Shown here piece by piece: positions 7,250-15,608 of a stretch of 30,639 bases of DNA. This stretch comes from DATMMS01 sp036824145 (lineage in GTDB: Bacteria > Chloroflexota > Dormibacteria > DASZGP01). The translations under genes and the position numbers were made by a program. The stretch spans positions 1 through 30,639 of the forward strand of contig DAITAT010000018.1 in the NCBI GenBank assembly GCA_036824145.1, in the 5' to 3' direction. Each line of letters begins with the position of its first letter. Position 1 is the stretch's first letter. The notes under the pieces are model-generated. The model saw only the letters and a program-made list of their open reading frames with translations, had not been told where the DNA came from and did not search any database.

Positions 7250-8425
7250 ATGAAACGACGTTTTGCGATCGTCCTGGTCTCCGTCTCACTCATCGCCGGC
7301 GCCGCCGCCCCGGCCCAACTGGTGTTCGCCGACGCGATCACCGACGCCCAGAACAAACAGAACCAACTCAATGGCGCCCTCAACAGCGACAAGTCCAAGC
7401 TCGCCCAGAACCAGTCTCAGCAAGCCCAGGTCCAGGAGCAGATGAAGGCCCTCGGCGTCGAGATCGGCGCCGCCGAGGCCAACCTGGCGGCCGAGAACGC
7501 CAAGCTCGACGCCATCCTCGGCCAGATCGACAGGGCGCAGCGTGAGCTGGCCGACAAGCGGGCGGAGGAGGCGCGCAGGCAGAACCTCCTCAACCGGCGC
7601 ATGCGCATCCTCTACAAGCAGAATGGCAACACCAGCTTCCTGGACGCGATATTCAGCGCCCGCACCTTCTCGGAGCTGATGGACCGCTTCATCGTGATGC
7701 GTGACATCACCCACTCCGACGAGATCCTGCTGCAGCAGATCCAGGCTGACCGCGCCGCCATCGAGGCCCTCAATGCGCAACTGGCCCAGAAGCGCGACGA
7801 GCAGGCGACCACGGTCAAGATCATCCGGGACCAGACCAAGGCGCTCCAGGCCCAGTACATCCGGTACAGCGTCCTCAAGGGGCAGCTGGCAAGCGCGGCA
7901 GTATCAATCCAGGAACAGCAGGCCGCCAACCAGGCCGCCCTCAACGCGGTCAACGCCGAGATCGCCGCCCTGGTCGCGGCGCGCTCACGTGCCCATTCTT
8001 CGGGCATCTTTGCCTGGCCGGGGGTGCAGGGTCCGATCACACAGCCGTTCGGCTGCACGGATTTCCGTGGTGAGCCGTCTCCGCCCGCGGGCTACAGCTG
8101 CCCGCCCAGCCAGCCATACTTCCACACCGGCATCGACGTCGCTGGTCCCTACGGCGCCGAGATCGACGCCGCCGATGGTGGCATCGCCTATGCCACGCCG
8201 GGGAACAGCGGCTACGGCAACCACGTGATCATCGTGCACGCCAACGGCTTCACCACTCTGTACGGCCACCTGTCGGGCTTCGCGGTCGGCAACGGGCAGG
8301 CGGTTGTCAAAGCTGAGAGGATTGGTTACGAGGGCAGCACCGGGTTCAGCTCGGGCCCGCACCTGCATTTCGAGATCCGTCTTAACAATCAGCCGGTAAA
8401 CCCATGTCAGTACGTTGGCTGCTGA
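7250..8425 (+). CDS. Secreted coiled-coil M23 (LytM) murein hydrolase, FtsEX partner
   Basis: The protein has 391 residues. It starts with a signal peptide (MKRRFAIVLVSVSLIAG...FA, about 1-27). Residues about 30-240 are a Gln/Ala/Lys-rich coiled coil, followed by a LytM domain (about 260-391). The zinc and catalytic residues are present: HTGID (H292, D296) and HLHFE (H371, H373). The enzyme should therefore be active, unlike E. coli EnvC, whose LytM domain is degenerate. Architecture and position match EnvC/PcsB-type proteins that bind the FtsX outer domain through the coiled coil. GGCGGA upstream of the ATG is a reasonable ribosome site. Its end overlaps the next gene by 11 nt. The LytM domain carries an unusual Cys/Pro-rich insert before HTGID and ends in CQYVGC. 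Confidence 0.92.
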   Translation: MKRRFAIVLVSVSLIAGAAAPAQLVFADAITDAQNKQNQLNGALNSDKSKLAQNQSQQAQVQEQMKALGVEIGAAEANLAAENAKLDAILGQIDRAQRELADKRAEEARRQNLLNRRMRILYKQNGNTSFLDAIFSARTFSELMDRFIVMRDITHSDEILLQQIQADRAAIEALNAQLAQKRDEQATTVKIIRDQTKALQAQYIRYSVLKGQLASAAVSIQEQQAANQAALNAVNAEIAALVAARSRAHSSGIFAWPGVQGPITQPFGCTDFRGEPSPPAGYSCPPSQPYFHTGIDVAGPYGAEIDAADGGIAYATPGNSGYGNHVIIVHANGFTTLYGHLSGFAVGNGQAVVKAERIGYEGSTGFSSGPHLHFEIRLNNQPVNPCQYVGC

Positions 8426-9728
8426 CCAAGTTGATGGCGCCTCACCTGGCGACCCTGGCCTAACTCCCACCGCGCCGCGCCGGCCACGCCGGCGCTGGAT
8501 CAAGCGCGTCATCTACGTCCTGGCCCTGCCGCTGGCGTTCTACCTCGGGGCCCTGACGCAATTTCACCTCGGCCCGGACATCGACAGCGCCCTCGCTCCG
8601 CTGCTATTCACCCAGCCCACGACCAGCCTCAACAGCAAGACCCTCAACGAGATCTGGCAGTCGATGCAGCGGCACTATGCGACCCCAGGCCTGAGCAGCG
8701 CTGACGCCTTCGACGCCGCCGCCAGGGGCCTGGTTCACCTCCTGCTGAGCACCAAGTATGGCGACGACTTCTCCGCCTACTACACCCCTGCGGAGCTCCA
8801 GAAGAACAAGGACTTCCTGGCCGGCAGCTTCGGCGGTATCGGGGCCACGATGTCGACCAAGGACGGCAAGCTGATCATCGCCGGCGTGCTCGCGGGCACG
8901 CCCGCACAGCAGGCGGGACTGGCGCAGAGCGACGTCGTCACCACGATCGACGGTGTCAGCACCGACGGGCTCACGGTCGACGAGGCGGTCAACAAAATCC
9001 GCGGCAGCGTGGGCAGCCATGTCCGCCTGGGGGTGTTGCGCTCCGGGTCGACCAAGGAGTTCGACATCGTCCGCGCCAGCATCAACGTGCCGAGCGTGGC
9101 CAGCAGAGATCTCAGTCCGGGCGTGCTCTACGTCCGCATCTTCGAGTTCGGCGAGCACACCGCCGACGATTTCCAGGCTGCCCTCCAGCAGGGAGTCCAG
9201 CACGGCGACAAGAAGATCGTGCTCGATCTCCGCGACAACCCCGGCGGCTTCGTGACCGCCGCCAACGCCGCCGTCTCGCAATTCGTGAAGTCGGGCATCA
9301 GCGTCAGCATCGTCGGCCGCGACGGCAAGCACGACGACCAGCACGTCAGCGGCCAGGGCGTCGCCTTCAGCCAGTCGCTGGTGGTGCTGGTGGACGGGCA
9401 GACCGCCAGCGCCGCCGAGATCGTATCGGGCGCGCTCAAGGACAACCGCCGCGCCAAGCTGGTGGGGGACAAGACCTTTGGCAAGGGCTCGGTCCAGGAC
9501 GATTTTCCGATCACCAACGGCGGGGACCTGCATCTCACCATCGCGCACTGGTTCACGCCCTCGGGCCACTCCATCCAGAAGGACCCCAGGGATCCCAATT
9601 CCGGCGGCATCACCCCCGACATGCTGGTAGCGCTCGACAAACCCGAGCACTTCTACCACATCGACAGCAAGTCCGCTGACCCTGCCCTCGACAACCAGCT
9701 CCAGGCGGCGCTGGCAGCGCTGCGGTAG
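8415..9728 (+). CDS. S41 carboxy-terminal processing protease (membrane anchored)
   Basis: The protein has 437 residues from TTG 8415; no better in-frame start exists before the membrane anchor. An Arg-rich cytoplasmic stub (PRRPRRRWIKR) precedes one helix (about 32-48), so the catalytic part is extracytoplasmic. A PDZ domain covers about 135-215 (GSFGGIGATMS...). The S41 core contains LDLRDNPGG, the nucleophile Ser332 in GQTASAAEI and the general-base Lys357 in TFGKGSVQ, spaced 25 residues apart as in CtpA. The pairing with FtsEX and an M23 protein suggests a role in maturing or degrading envelope proteins; the substrate is not shown by sequence. It is the last gene before a hairpin terminator. 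Confidence 0.93.
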   Translation: MAADQVDGASPGDPGLTPTAPRRPRRRWIKRVIYVLALPLAFYLGALTQFHLGPDIDSALAPLLFTQPTTSLNSKTLNEIWQSMQRHYATPGLSSADAFDAAARGLVHLLLSTKYGDDFSAYYTPAELQKNKDFLAGSFGGIGATMSTKDGKLIIAGVLAGTPAQQAGLAQSDVVTTIDGVSTDGLTVDEAVNKIRGSVGSHVRLGVLRSGSTKEFDIVRASINVPSVASRDLSPGVLYVRIFEFGEHTADDFQAALQQGVQHGDKKIVLDLRDNPGGFVTAANAAVSQFVKSGISVSIVGRDGKHDDQHVSGQGVAFSQSLVVLVDGQTASAAEIVSGALKDNRRAKLVGDKTFGKGSVQDDFPITNGGDLHLTIAHWFTPSGHSIQKDPRDPNSGGITPDMLVALDKPEHFYHIDSKSADPALDNQLQAALAALR

Positions 9729-9743
9729 CGCCCCGGCAGCAGT

Positions 9744-9770
9744 CCGCCGGCGCACTTGCGGGCGGTTTGT
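9744..9770 (+). terminator. Rho-independent-like terminator after the ftsEX operon
   Basis: CCGCC pairs with GGCGG and inner CGC pairs with GCG around an ACTT loop, with a 2-nt bulge, followed by TTTGT. It lies 15 nt after the S41 protease stop codon and just before the next promoter. Confidence 0.55.
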
Positions 9771-9775
9771 CGAAC

Positions 9776-9781
9776 TAGAAT
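9776..9781 (+). promoter_or_regulatory. -10 box for the oxoacid dehydrogenase operon
   Basis: TAGAAT lies between the hairpin at 9744-9765 and the TTG start of the E3 gene. Transcription would start near 9788, leaving a leader of about 20 nt. No convincing -35 is visible. Confidence 0.5.
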
Positions 9782-9807
9782 GAGCCTGCAGATGGGAACC
9801 CCCGCAG

Positions 9808-11196
9808 TTGGCTGACCGGTTCGACGTCGTCGTCTTGGGCGCAGGCACAGGCGGCTACGTCACCGCCATCCGAGCAGCCCAGCTGGGACTCCAGGTGGGA
9901 TTGGTCGAGAAGGATCGTCTTGGTGGCACCTGCCTGCACCGTGGCTGCATCCCCACCAAGGCGCTGCTGCACACCGCCGAGGTCTACCAGCAGGCTCGTG
10001 ACGGCGCCATCTCCGGGGTCAAGGTCAGCGGCCTGGAGCTCGATTGGGCGGCCGCCAACCAGCGGAAGCAGAAGATCGTCGACCAGCTTCACAAGGGCCT
10101 CCAGTTCCTGATGAAGAAGAACAAGATCGAGGTCTTGGAGGGGGAGGGGACCTTCGAATCGCCGCAGCGAATGTCCATCAAGGGTGGCGCTGGGACGCGC
10201 GTCGTCGAGGCCACCAACTTCGTCATCGCCAGCGGCTCGTACGCCAAAAGCCTGCCGGGCGTGAAGATCGACGGCAAGCGCGTCATCAACAGTGACCACG
10301 CTCTCGCGCTGGAGTCGCTGCCCGCCACGGCGATCGTTGTCGGCGCCGGCGCGGTCGGGGTCGAGTTTGCGTCGATGTGGCACGACCTCGGCAGCGAGGT
10401 CACCCTAGTCGAAGCCCTCCCCAGGATCACGCCTCTCGAGGACCCCGAGGTCTCGCAGGCCATGGAGCGAGCCTTCCAGAAGCGCGGTATGACCGTCATG
10501 GCCGGGGCCAAGATGGACCTCAAATCGATCAAGGCCTCTGGCGACGGCGTGAAGATGAAGATCGAAGGCGGCGAGGAGCTCAGCGCCGAGATCCTGCTCC
10601 TGGCGGTGGGCCGAGGCGCCAACGTGGACGGCCTCGGGCTTGACAAGACGGCAGTCGTGGTCGAGGGCGGGTTCGTCCAGGTCGACGACGATCTCCGTAC
10701 CGGAGAGCCCAACATTTACGCCATCGGCGACGTCGTCGGCGGCTACCAGTTGGCCCACGTCGCCGCGCACGAGGGAATCCACGCGATCGAAGTTATCGCG
10801 GGCCAAAAGCCGGAGCCCCTCAACTACAACCAGATGCCCCGCTGCACCTACTCGCGGCCCCAGGTCGCCAGTATCGGACTCTCTGAGGAGCAGGCGGCCG
10901 AGGCGGGAGTGGAGGTCAAGATCGGCAAGTTCCCGTTCTCGGCCCTGGGGCGCGCGATGATCAATGACGACACCGAGGGCTTCGTCAAAATCGTCGCCGC
11001 GGCCGACACCGGCGAGGTTATCGGGGCTCACCTGGTCGGGCACAACGTCACCGACCTGATCGCGGAGCCGGTGCTGGCGCAGCTGCTCGAGGGCACCGCC
11101 TGGGAGGTGGGTATCAGCGTCCATGCCCACCCCACGCTGTCTGAGGCGATCGGCGAGGCGGCGATGGCCGTCGACGGCCGGGCGATCCACATATGA
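9808..11196 (+). CDS. lpdA: Dihydrolipoyl dehydrogenase (E3)
   Basis: The protein has 462 residues. The FAD-binding motif GAGTGGYVTAIRAAQLG is at the N-terminus, the redox disulfide is GGTCLHRGCIPTK (C42, C47), a second dinucleotide fold GAGAVGVEFAS binds NAD, and IYAIGDVVG closes the FAD site. The C-terminal HAHPTLSEAIGEA supplies the catalytic His-Glu pair. E3 reoxidises the dihydrolipoyl arm of E2 with NAD+. The start is TTG at 9808: the nearby ATG at 9792 is out of frame. The stop overlaps the E1alpha start in ATGA. Placing E3 first, ahead of E1 and E2, suggests it serves this complex, though E3 is often shared among complexes. Confidence 0.95.
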   Translation: MADRFDVVVLGAGTGGYVTAIRAAQLGLQVGLVEKDRLGGTCLHRGCIPTKALLHTAEVYQQARDGAISGVKVSGLELDWAAANQRKQKIVDQLHKGLQFLMKKNKIEVLEGEGTFESPQRMSIKGGAGTRVVEATNFVIASGSYAKSLPGVKIDGKRVINSDHALALESLPATAIVVGAGAVGVEFASMWHDLGSEVTLVEALPRITPLEDPEVSQAMERAFQKRGMTVMAGAKMDLKSIKASGDGVKMKIEGGEELSAEILLLAVGRGANVDGLGLDKTAVVVEGGFVQVDDDLRTGEPNIYAIGDVVGGYQLAHVAAHEGIHAIEVIAGQKPEPLNYNQMPRCTYSRPQVASIGLSEEQAAEAGVEVKIGKFPFSALGRAMINDDTEGFVKIVAAADTGEVIGAHLVGHNVTDLIAEPVLAQLLEGTAWEVGISVHAHPTLSEAIGEAAMAVDGRAIHI

Positions 11197-12242
11197 GGGT
11201 GGTCAAGGCCGAAGAGTCGCTGGCGCCGGCGCCGGCGATCCAGCTCGAGATGTACCGCGCGATCCTGACGGCGCGGATGACCGACGAGCGCTGCTGGCTC
11301 CTGAACCGCGGCGGCCAGGCCCCCTTCGTGATCAGCTGCCAGGGCCAGGAGGGGGGCCAGGTGGGCAGCGTCTTCGCCCTCGACCGCACCCAGGACTGGT
11401 TCGCACCCTACTACCGCGACCTGGCAGTGGTGATGGCCCTGGGGATGACACCGGAGGAGATCCTGAAGTCGGTGATGGCCCGCGCCGGCGAGCCCAACTC
11501 GGGGGCGCGCCAGATGCCCAGCCACTTTGGCTCACGCCGGTTGCGGATTATCAGCCAGGGCAGCGCCGTGGCCACCCAGTGCCTGCACGCGGTTGGCGTC
11601 GCCCTGGCGGCGCGGACCCGCGGCGAGAGTGCGCTGGCGATCACCTACGTCGGCGAGGGAGGCACCAGCCAGGGCGACTTCCACGAAGCCCTCAACTTCG
11701 CTTCGGTGCACCGCCTCGCGGTGATCTTCCTGGTCGAGAACAACAGCTACGCGATCTCCGTCCCGCAGAGCTTGCAGATGGCCATCACCGACGTGGCCGA
11801 AAGGGCCGCCGGGTACGGCATGCCGGGGGTGGTCGTCGACGGCCAGGACGTTCTCGAGGTCTATCGCGTCACCCGTGACGCCGCCGACCGGGCTCGTTCC
11901 GGCGGTGGCCCGACCCTGATCGAGGCCAAGACGCATCGCCTCACGTCGCACTCATCCGATGACGACCAGCGCGTCTACCGGGAGTCTGGCGAGCTCGAGC
12001 GCGAGGCCAAGGATGACGTCATCCCGCGCTTCCGTGACCACCTGATCGGATCGGGCATTCTGGATGCCAAGCAGGACCAATCGATCCGCGCGGAGCTGAA
12101 GAAAATCATCGACGCCGCCACCGACGCCGCCGAGAACGCACCCTATCCCGCCGCCGAGGAGACGTACCTGCACGTCTACGGCGAGGGTCCGCCGTTCCCC
12201 GAAGACCTGGGCGGCGAACCTCGCCTCCCGAGGGGCGTCTGA
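11193..12242 (+). CDS. bkdA: 2-oxoacid dehydrogenase E1 alpha subunit, probably branched-chain type
   Basis: The protein has 349 residues. The thiamine diphosphate/Mg motif starts at GEGGTSQGDFHEA (about 154) and ends at FLVENNSYA. The active-site loop reads THRLTSHSSDDDQRVYR; the H-S-x-x-D-D pattern is typical of branched-chain 2-oxoacid E1alpha. With E1beta it decarboxylates a 2-oxoacid and passes the acyl group to the E2 lipoyl arm. Pyruvate or acetoin enzymes have related sequences, so substrate choice is inferred from the loop and from the separate alpha/beta subunits. It overlaps E3 by 4 nt (ATGA) and E1beta by 1 nt (TGATG). Confidence 0.88.
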   Translation: MRVVKAEESLAPAPAIQLEMYRAILTARMTDERCWLLNRGGQAPFVISCQGQEGGQVGSVFALDRTQDWFAPYYRDLAVVMALGMTPEEILKSVMARAGEPNSGARQMPSHFGSRRLRIISQGSAVATQCLHAVGVALAARTRGESALAITYVGEGGTSQGDFHEALNFASVHRLAVIFLVENNSYAISVPQSLQMAITDVAERAAGYGMPGVVVDGQDVLEVYRVTRDAADRARSGGGPTLIEAKTHRLTSHSSDDDQRVYRESGELEREAKDDVIPRFRDHLIGSGILDAKQDQSIRAELKKIIDAATDAAENAPYPAAEETYLHVYGEGPPFPEDLGGEPRLPRGV

Positions 12243-13267
12243 TGGCCGGCCTGGGTAGCCACAAGACAGTCGAGACATCGGCGGGCCAGCTGACCTACAT
12301 CCAGGCGATCCAGTCCGGGCTGCGCGACGAGATGGAGCGGGACGCATCGGTGATCTTGCTGGGCGAAGACGTCGGCGCTAAAGGAGGCGTCTTCAAGGCC
12401 ACCGAGGGCCTGCAGAAACTCTACGGCGAGACCAGGGTCATCGATACGCCGCTGGCGGAGTCATCGATCGTGGGAGTTGCCATCGGCGCCGCCCTCAACG
12501 GGCTCAAACCGGTGGCCGAGATCCAGTTCGCCGACTTCATCCATCCCGCCTTCAACCAGATCGTCAGCGAAGCCGCCAAGATGCGCTACCGCAGCAACGG
12601 GGACTTCAACGTGCCGATGGTCATCCGCGCCCCCTTCGGCGGCGGCGTCCACGGCGCCCTCTATCACTCGCAGTCGGTGGAGGCCTTCTTCGCCCACGTC
12701 CCGGGCCTCAAGGTGGTCATCCCCAGCACGCCTTACGACGCCAAGGGCCTCCTCATCTCCGCCATCCGTGACCCCGACCCGGTGCTCTACTTCGAGCACA
12801 AGAAGGCCTACCGGATGATCAAGGGTGAGGTTCCCGAGGGCGAGGACTACTCGGTGCCCATCGGTCGCGCGCGTGTTGCCCGGGAAGGCCGCCACATGTC
12901 GGTTTTCTCCTACGGGCTGATGGTCCACTACTGCGTTGCCGCCGCCGAGCAGATGGCCGCGGAGGGGCATTCCGTCGAGGTCGTCGACCTCCGCACCGTC
13001 CGGCCCCTGGATCGGGAGGCGATCCTGGAGTCGGTCGAGAAGACCGGTAAGGCGCTGGTCGTTTACGAGGCCAACCGCACTCTCGGCGTGGGCGCCGAGG
13101 TGGCTGCCATCATCGCCGAGGAGTGCTTCGAGTACCTCGACGGACCGGTGCTTCGCCTCGGCGGTCCCGACGTCCCAGCGATGCCCTTCAGCCCGCCGAT
13201 GGAGGACTTCTTCATGCCTGACACCGACAGAATCCTGGACGCCATGCGCAGCCTCGCGGCCTACTGA
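12242..13267 (+). CDS. bkdB: 2-oxoacid dehydrogenase E1 beta subunit
   Basis: The protein has 341 residues. Key stretches are LLGEDVGAKGGVFKATEGL, the DTPLAESSIVGVAIGAA segment, the GGGVHGALYHSQSVEAFF loop, and a C-terminal transketolase-type domain with VVDLRTVRPLDREAI. These fit branched-chain/pyruvate E1beta, which completes the heterotetrameric E1 and binds the pyrimidine end of thiamine diphosphate. The ATG shares its A with the preceding TGA stop, so translation is coupled. The next gene is linked in the same way. Confidence 0.92.
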   Translation: MAGLGSHKTVETSAGQLTYIQAIQSGLRDEMERDASVILLGEDVGAKGGVFKATEGLQKLYGETRVIDTPLAESSIVGVAIGAALNGLKPVAEIQFADFIHPAFNQIVSEAAKMRYRSNGDFNVPMVIRAPFGGGVHGALYHSQSVEAFFAHVPGLKVVIPSTPYDAKGLLISAIRDPDPVLYFEHKKAYRMIKGEVPEGEDYSVPIGRARVAREGRHMSVFSYGLMVHYCVAAAEQMAAEGHSVEVVDLRTVRPLDREAILESVEKTGKALVVYEANRTLGVGAEVAAIIAEECFEYLDGPVLRLGGPDVPAMPFSPPMEDFFMPDTDRILDAMRSLAAY

Positions 13268-14628
13268 TGGCGCAAGGGAGTCGCGCCAAGACTGCGGGCG
13301 GCCTGACCGAGGTGGTCATGCCCCAGCTCGGCGAGAGCGTCACCGAGGGCCAGATCAGTCGCTGGCTGAAGCAGCCCGGCGAGCACGTCGACAAGTACGA
13401 GGCTCTGGTCGAGGTGATCACCGACAAGGTCAACGCCGAGGTGCCCTCGCCGATGGAGGGCAACCTGGTGGAGATCACGGCCCCGGAGGGGGTGACCGTC
13501 GCCGTCGGCACCGTGATCTGCACCCTGAGCTCCGACGGTGGCGAGGCGACCGAGGCGCCCGCAGCAGTCGAGCCCGCGGCGGCCGCTGAGCCGGTGGCGG
13601 CGCCAGCGCCGGCCGCCCCCGTTCCGGCGGAGCCGGTCGCGCCGCCCCCACCCGCGGTCCCGGCGCCGCCGGTCGCAGCGGTCTCGGAGACCGTCGACAC
13701 CAATGGCCAGCAGGACCGGGCCGGTCGAGCCAGCCCAGCCGTCCGCCGCCTCGCGGACGAGCACGACCTCGACATCTCGCAGATCAAGGGCAGCGGCCTC
13801 GGCGGCCGTGTGACCAAGCGCGACGTCGACGAGTTCATCGCCGGCGGCGGTACCGCGGCCGGCCACGAAGTTCCCGTGGCCGCGCCCACGCCCGCGGCGC
13901 AGGCTCCACCAACCCCACCCTCCGCCGAAGGCGACGAGCTGGTGCCGCTGAGCCCGATGCGCAAGGCGATCGCCGAGCACATGGTCCGCAGCCGGCAGAC
14001 TTCGCCGCACGCCTGGTGCGCCACCGAGGTCGACATGAGCAGCGTGGTGGCCCTGCGGACCGCGGAGAAGGAGCAGTTCAAGGCCCGCGAGGGCGTCGAC
14101 CTGACATACGTGCCTTTCGTCCTCAAGGCGGTGGTGGAGTCGCTCAAGGATCACCCCGCGATGAACGCCACCTTCAAGCCTGAGGGGATCCTGCGCAAGA
14201 AGGCGATCAACATCAGCGTCGCTGTCGGCCTCGACGAGGGACTGATCGTCCCCGTCATCCACAACGCCGACCAGCTCAGCATCAGCGGCCTCGCCCACAA
14301 GCTGAACGACCTGGCCAGCCGTGCCCGCGCCGGCGCGCTGCAGGTCGCCGACGTCGAGGGCGGCACCTTCTGCGTCAACAACCCGGGTACCTTCGGCACC
14401 GTCCTGTCGGCGGCCATCATCAACCAGCCCCAGGCCGGGATCATGACCATGGATGCGGTCGTCAAGCGCGCGGTGGTGATGCCGGGGGACGTCATCGGCA
14501 TCCGCTCGATGATGTTCATCGGCCTCTCCTTCGACCATCGCGTCGTGGACGGCCTGCAGGCGGCTGGTTTTCTTGGCGGCGTCAAGAAGGCGCTCGAGGC
14601 GATGGGCTCGGGGACGATGATCTACTGA
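13267..14628 (+). CDS. bkdC: Dihydrolipoamide acyltransferase (E2)
   Basis: The protein has 453 residues. Domain order: one lipoyl domain (about 17-85) with the lipoylated Lys54 in ITDKVNAE; an Ala/Pro-rich flexible linker; a peripheral-subunit-binding domain (RASPAVRRLADEHDLDI...); a second linker; and the catalytic domain ending in LSFDHRVVDG, with the His-Asp active-site pair. E2 forms the core of the complex and transfers the acyl group to CoA. It sits between E1beta and lipA with 1-nt TGATG overlaps at both ends, so the whole cluster should be made in matched amounts. Confidence 0.94.
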   Translation: MAQGSRAKTAGGLTEVVMPQLGESVTEGQISRWLKQPGEHVDKYEALVEVITDKVNAEVPSPMEGNLVEITAPEGVTVAVGTVICTLSSDGGEATEAPAAVEPAAAAEPVAAPAPAAPVPAEPVAPPPPAVPAPPVAAVSETVDTNGQQDRAGRASPAVRRLADEHDLDISQIKGSGLGGRVTKRDVDEFIAGGGTAAGHEVPVAAPTPAAQAPPTPPSAEGDELVPLSPMRKAIAEHMVRSRQTSPHAWCATEVDMSSVVALRTAEKEQFKAREGVDLTYVPFVLKAVVESLKDHPAMNATFKPEGILRKKAINISVAVGLDEGLIVPVIHNADQLSISGLAHKLNDLASRARAGALQVADVEGGTFCVNNPGTFGTVLSAAIINQPQAGIMTMDAVVKRAVVMPGDVIGIRSMMFIGLSFDHRVVDGLQAAGFLGGVKKALEAMGSGTMIY

Positions 14629-15557
14629 TGGAAGAGCTGCCGGTTCTCAGCGGCGTGGGTGGCGGCCCGGAGTCCTTTGGCGGTCGCCGGCCGGAATGGC
14701 TGAAGGTTCGCCTGCCGGCCGGTCCCACGTACTCAAACCTGAAGGAGCTGATGCGCGAGGAGCGCCTCCACACCGTGTGCGAGGAGGCCCACTGCCCCAA
14801 CATCGGCGAGTGCTGGACCGCGGGCACGGCCACCTTCATGATTCTGGGCGACACCTGCACCCGGGCCTGCGCCTTCTGCGCCGTGAAGACCGGGCGGCCG
14901 ACCTGGCTGGACGAGGACGAGCCCCGGCGGGTGGCGGAGTCGATCGCCAAGATGGGCCTCCTCCACGCCGTCATCACCTCGGTCGACCGCGACGACCTCC
15001 CCGACGGCGGGGCGCGGATGTTCGCCGAGACCATCACCCAGACCCGCCGGCTCTGTCCCCAGACCTCGATCGAGGTGCTGATCCCCGACTTCCAGGGCAA
15101 CTGGGAGGCGCTGGAGGCGGTGATGGCGGCCCAGCCCGAGATCCTCAACCACAACGTCGAGACAGTCCGGCGCCTCTACCGCCGGGTGCGCCCCAAAGCC
15201 GACCTGGACCAATCCCTGGAGCTGTTGCGGCGGGCCCGGGACCTCGACCCTGGGACCCAGACAAAGACCGGTTTCATGGTCGGGCTGGGGGAGACCTGGG
15301 ACGAGCTTCTCGAACTGATGGCCCAGATCCGCGCGGCCGATGTGGAGATCCTGACCATCGGCCAGTACCTGCGACCCAGCCTCAAGCACCACGAACTGAT
15401 GCGCTACTACCACCCCGACGAGTTCGCAGGCCTCAAGCAAGAGGCCCTGGCCCTCGGCTTCCGCTGGGTCGAGTCGGGGCCGCTGGTGCGAAGCTCGTAC
15501 CACGCCGAGCGCCAGGTCGACCGAGACAAGCTGGTGCGCCTGCGCAACGCCGGCTGA
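14628..15557 (+). CDS. lipA: Lipoyl synthase
   Basis: A radical-SAM enzyme of 309 residues. The auxiliary cluster cysteines are C51, C56 and C62 in CEEAHCPNIGEC, and the SAM cluster cysteines are C77, C81 and C84 in CTRACAFC. The C-terminal VRSSYHAE supplies the serine ligand of the auxiliary cluster. LipA inserts two sulphur atoms into octanoyl groups carried on E2 or GcvH. It is translationally coupled to E2, its substrate protein. No octanoyltransferase (lipB/lipM) or lplA is in the window. Confidence 0.96.
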   Translation: MEELPVLSGVGGGPESFGGRRPEWLKVRLPAGPTYSNLKELMREERLHTVCEEAHCPNIGECWTAGTATFMILGDTCTRACAFCAVKTGRPTWLDEDEPRRVAESIAKMGLLHAVITSVDRDDLPDGGARMFAETITQTRRLCPQTSIEVLIPDFQGNWEALEAVMAAQPEILNHNVETVRRLYRRVRPKADLDQSLELLRRARDLDPGTQTKTGFMVGLGETWDELLELMAQIRAADVEILTIGQYLRPSLKHHELMRYYHPDEFAGLKQEALALGFRWVESGPLVRSSYHAERQVDRDKLVRLRNAG

Positions 15558-15594
15558 CGGCACGCCGGGGCGTGGCCATGCTCGCATGAGGCGA

Positions 15595-15600
15595 TAGACT
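15595..15600 (+). promoter_or_regulatory. -10 box upstream of tRNA-Val
   Basis: TAGACT lies 18 nt before the mature tRNA and 8 nt before an ATG at 15609. It could serve both the tRNA and a leaderless reading frame that runs through the tRNA gene. Confidence 0.55.
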
Positions 15601-15608
15601 CGGGCCCG

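Noticed and set aside
15558..15594. Hairpin GGCACG / CGTGGCC after lipA as a terminator
   Set aside because: Imperfect short stem without a T-run; not enough to call.
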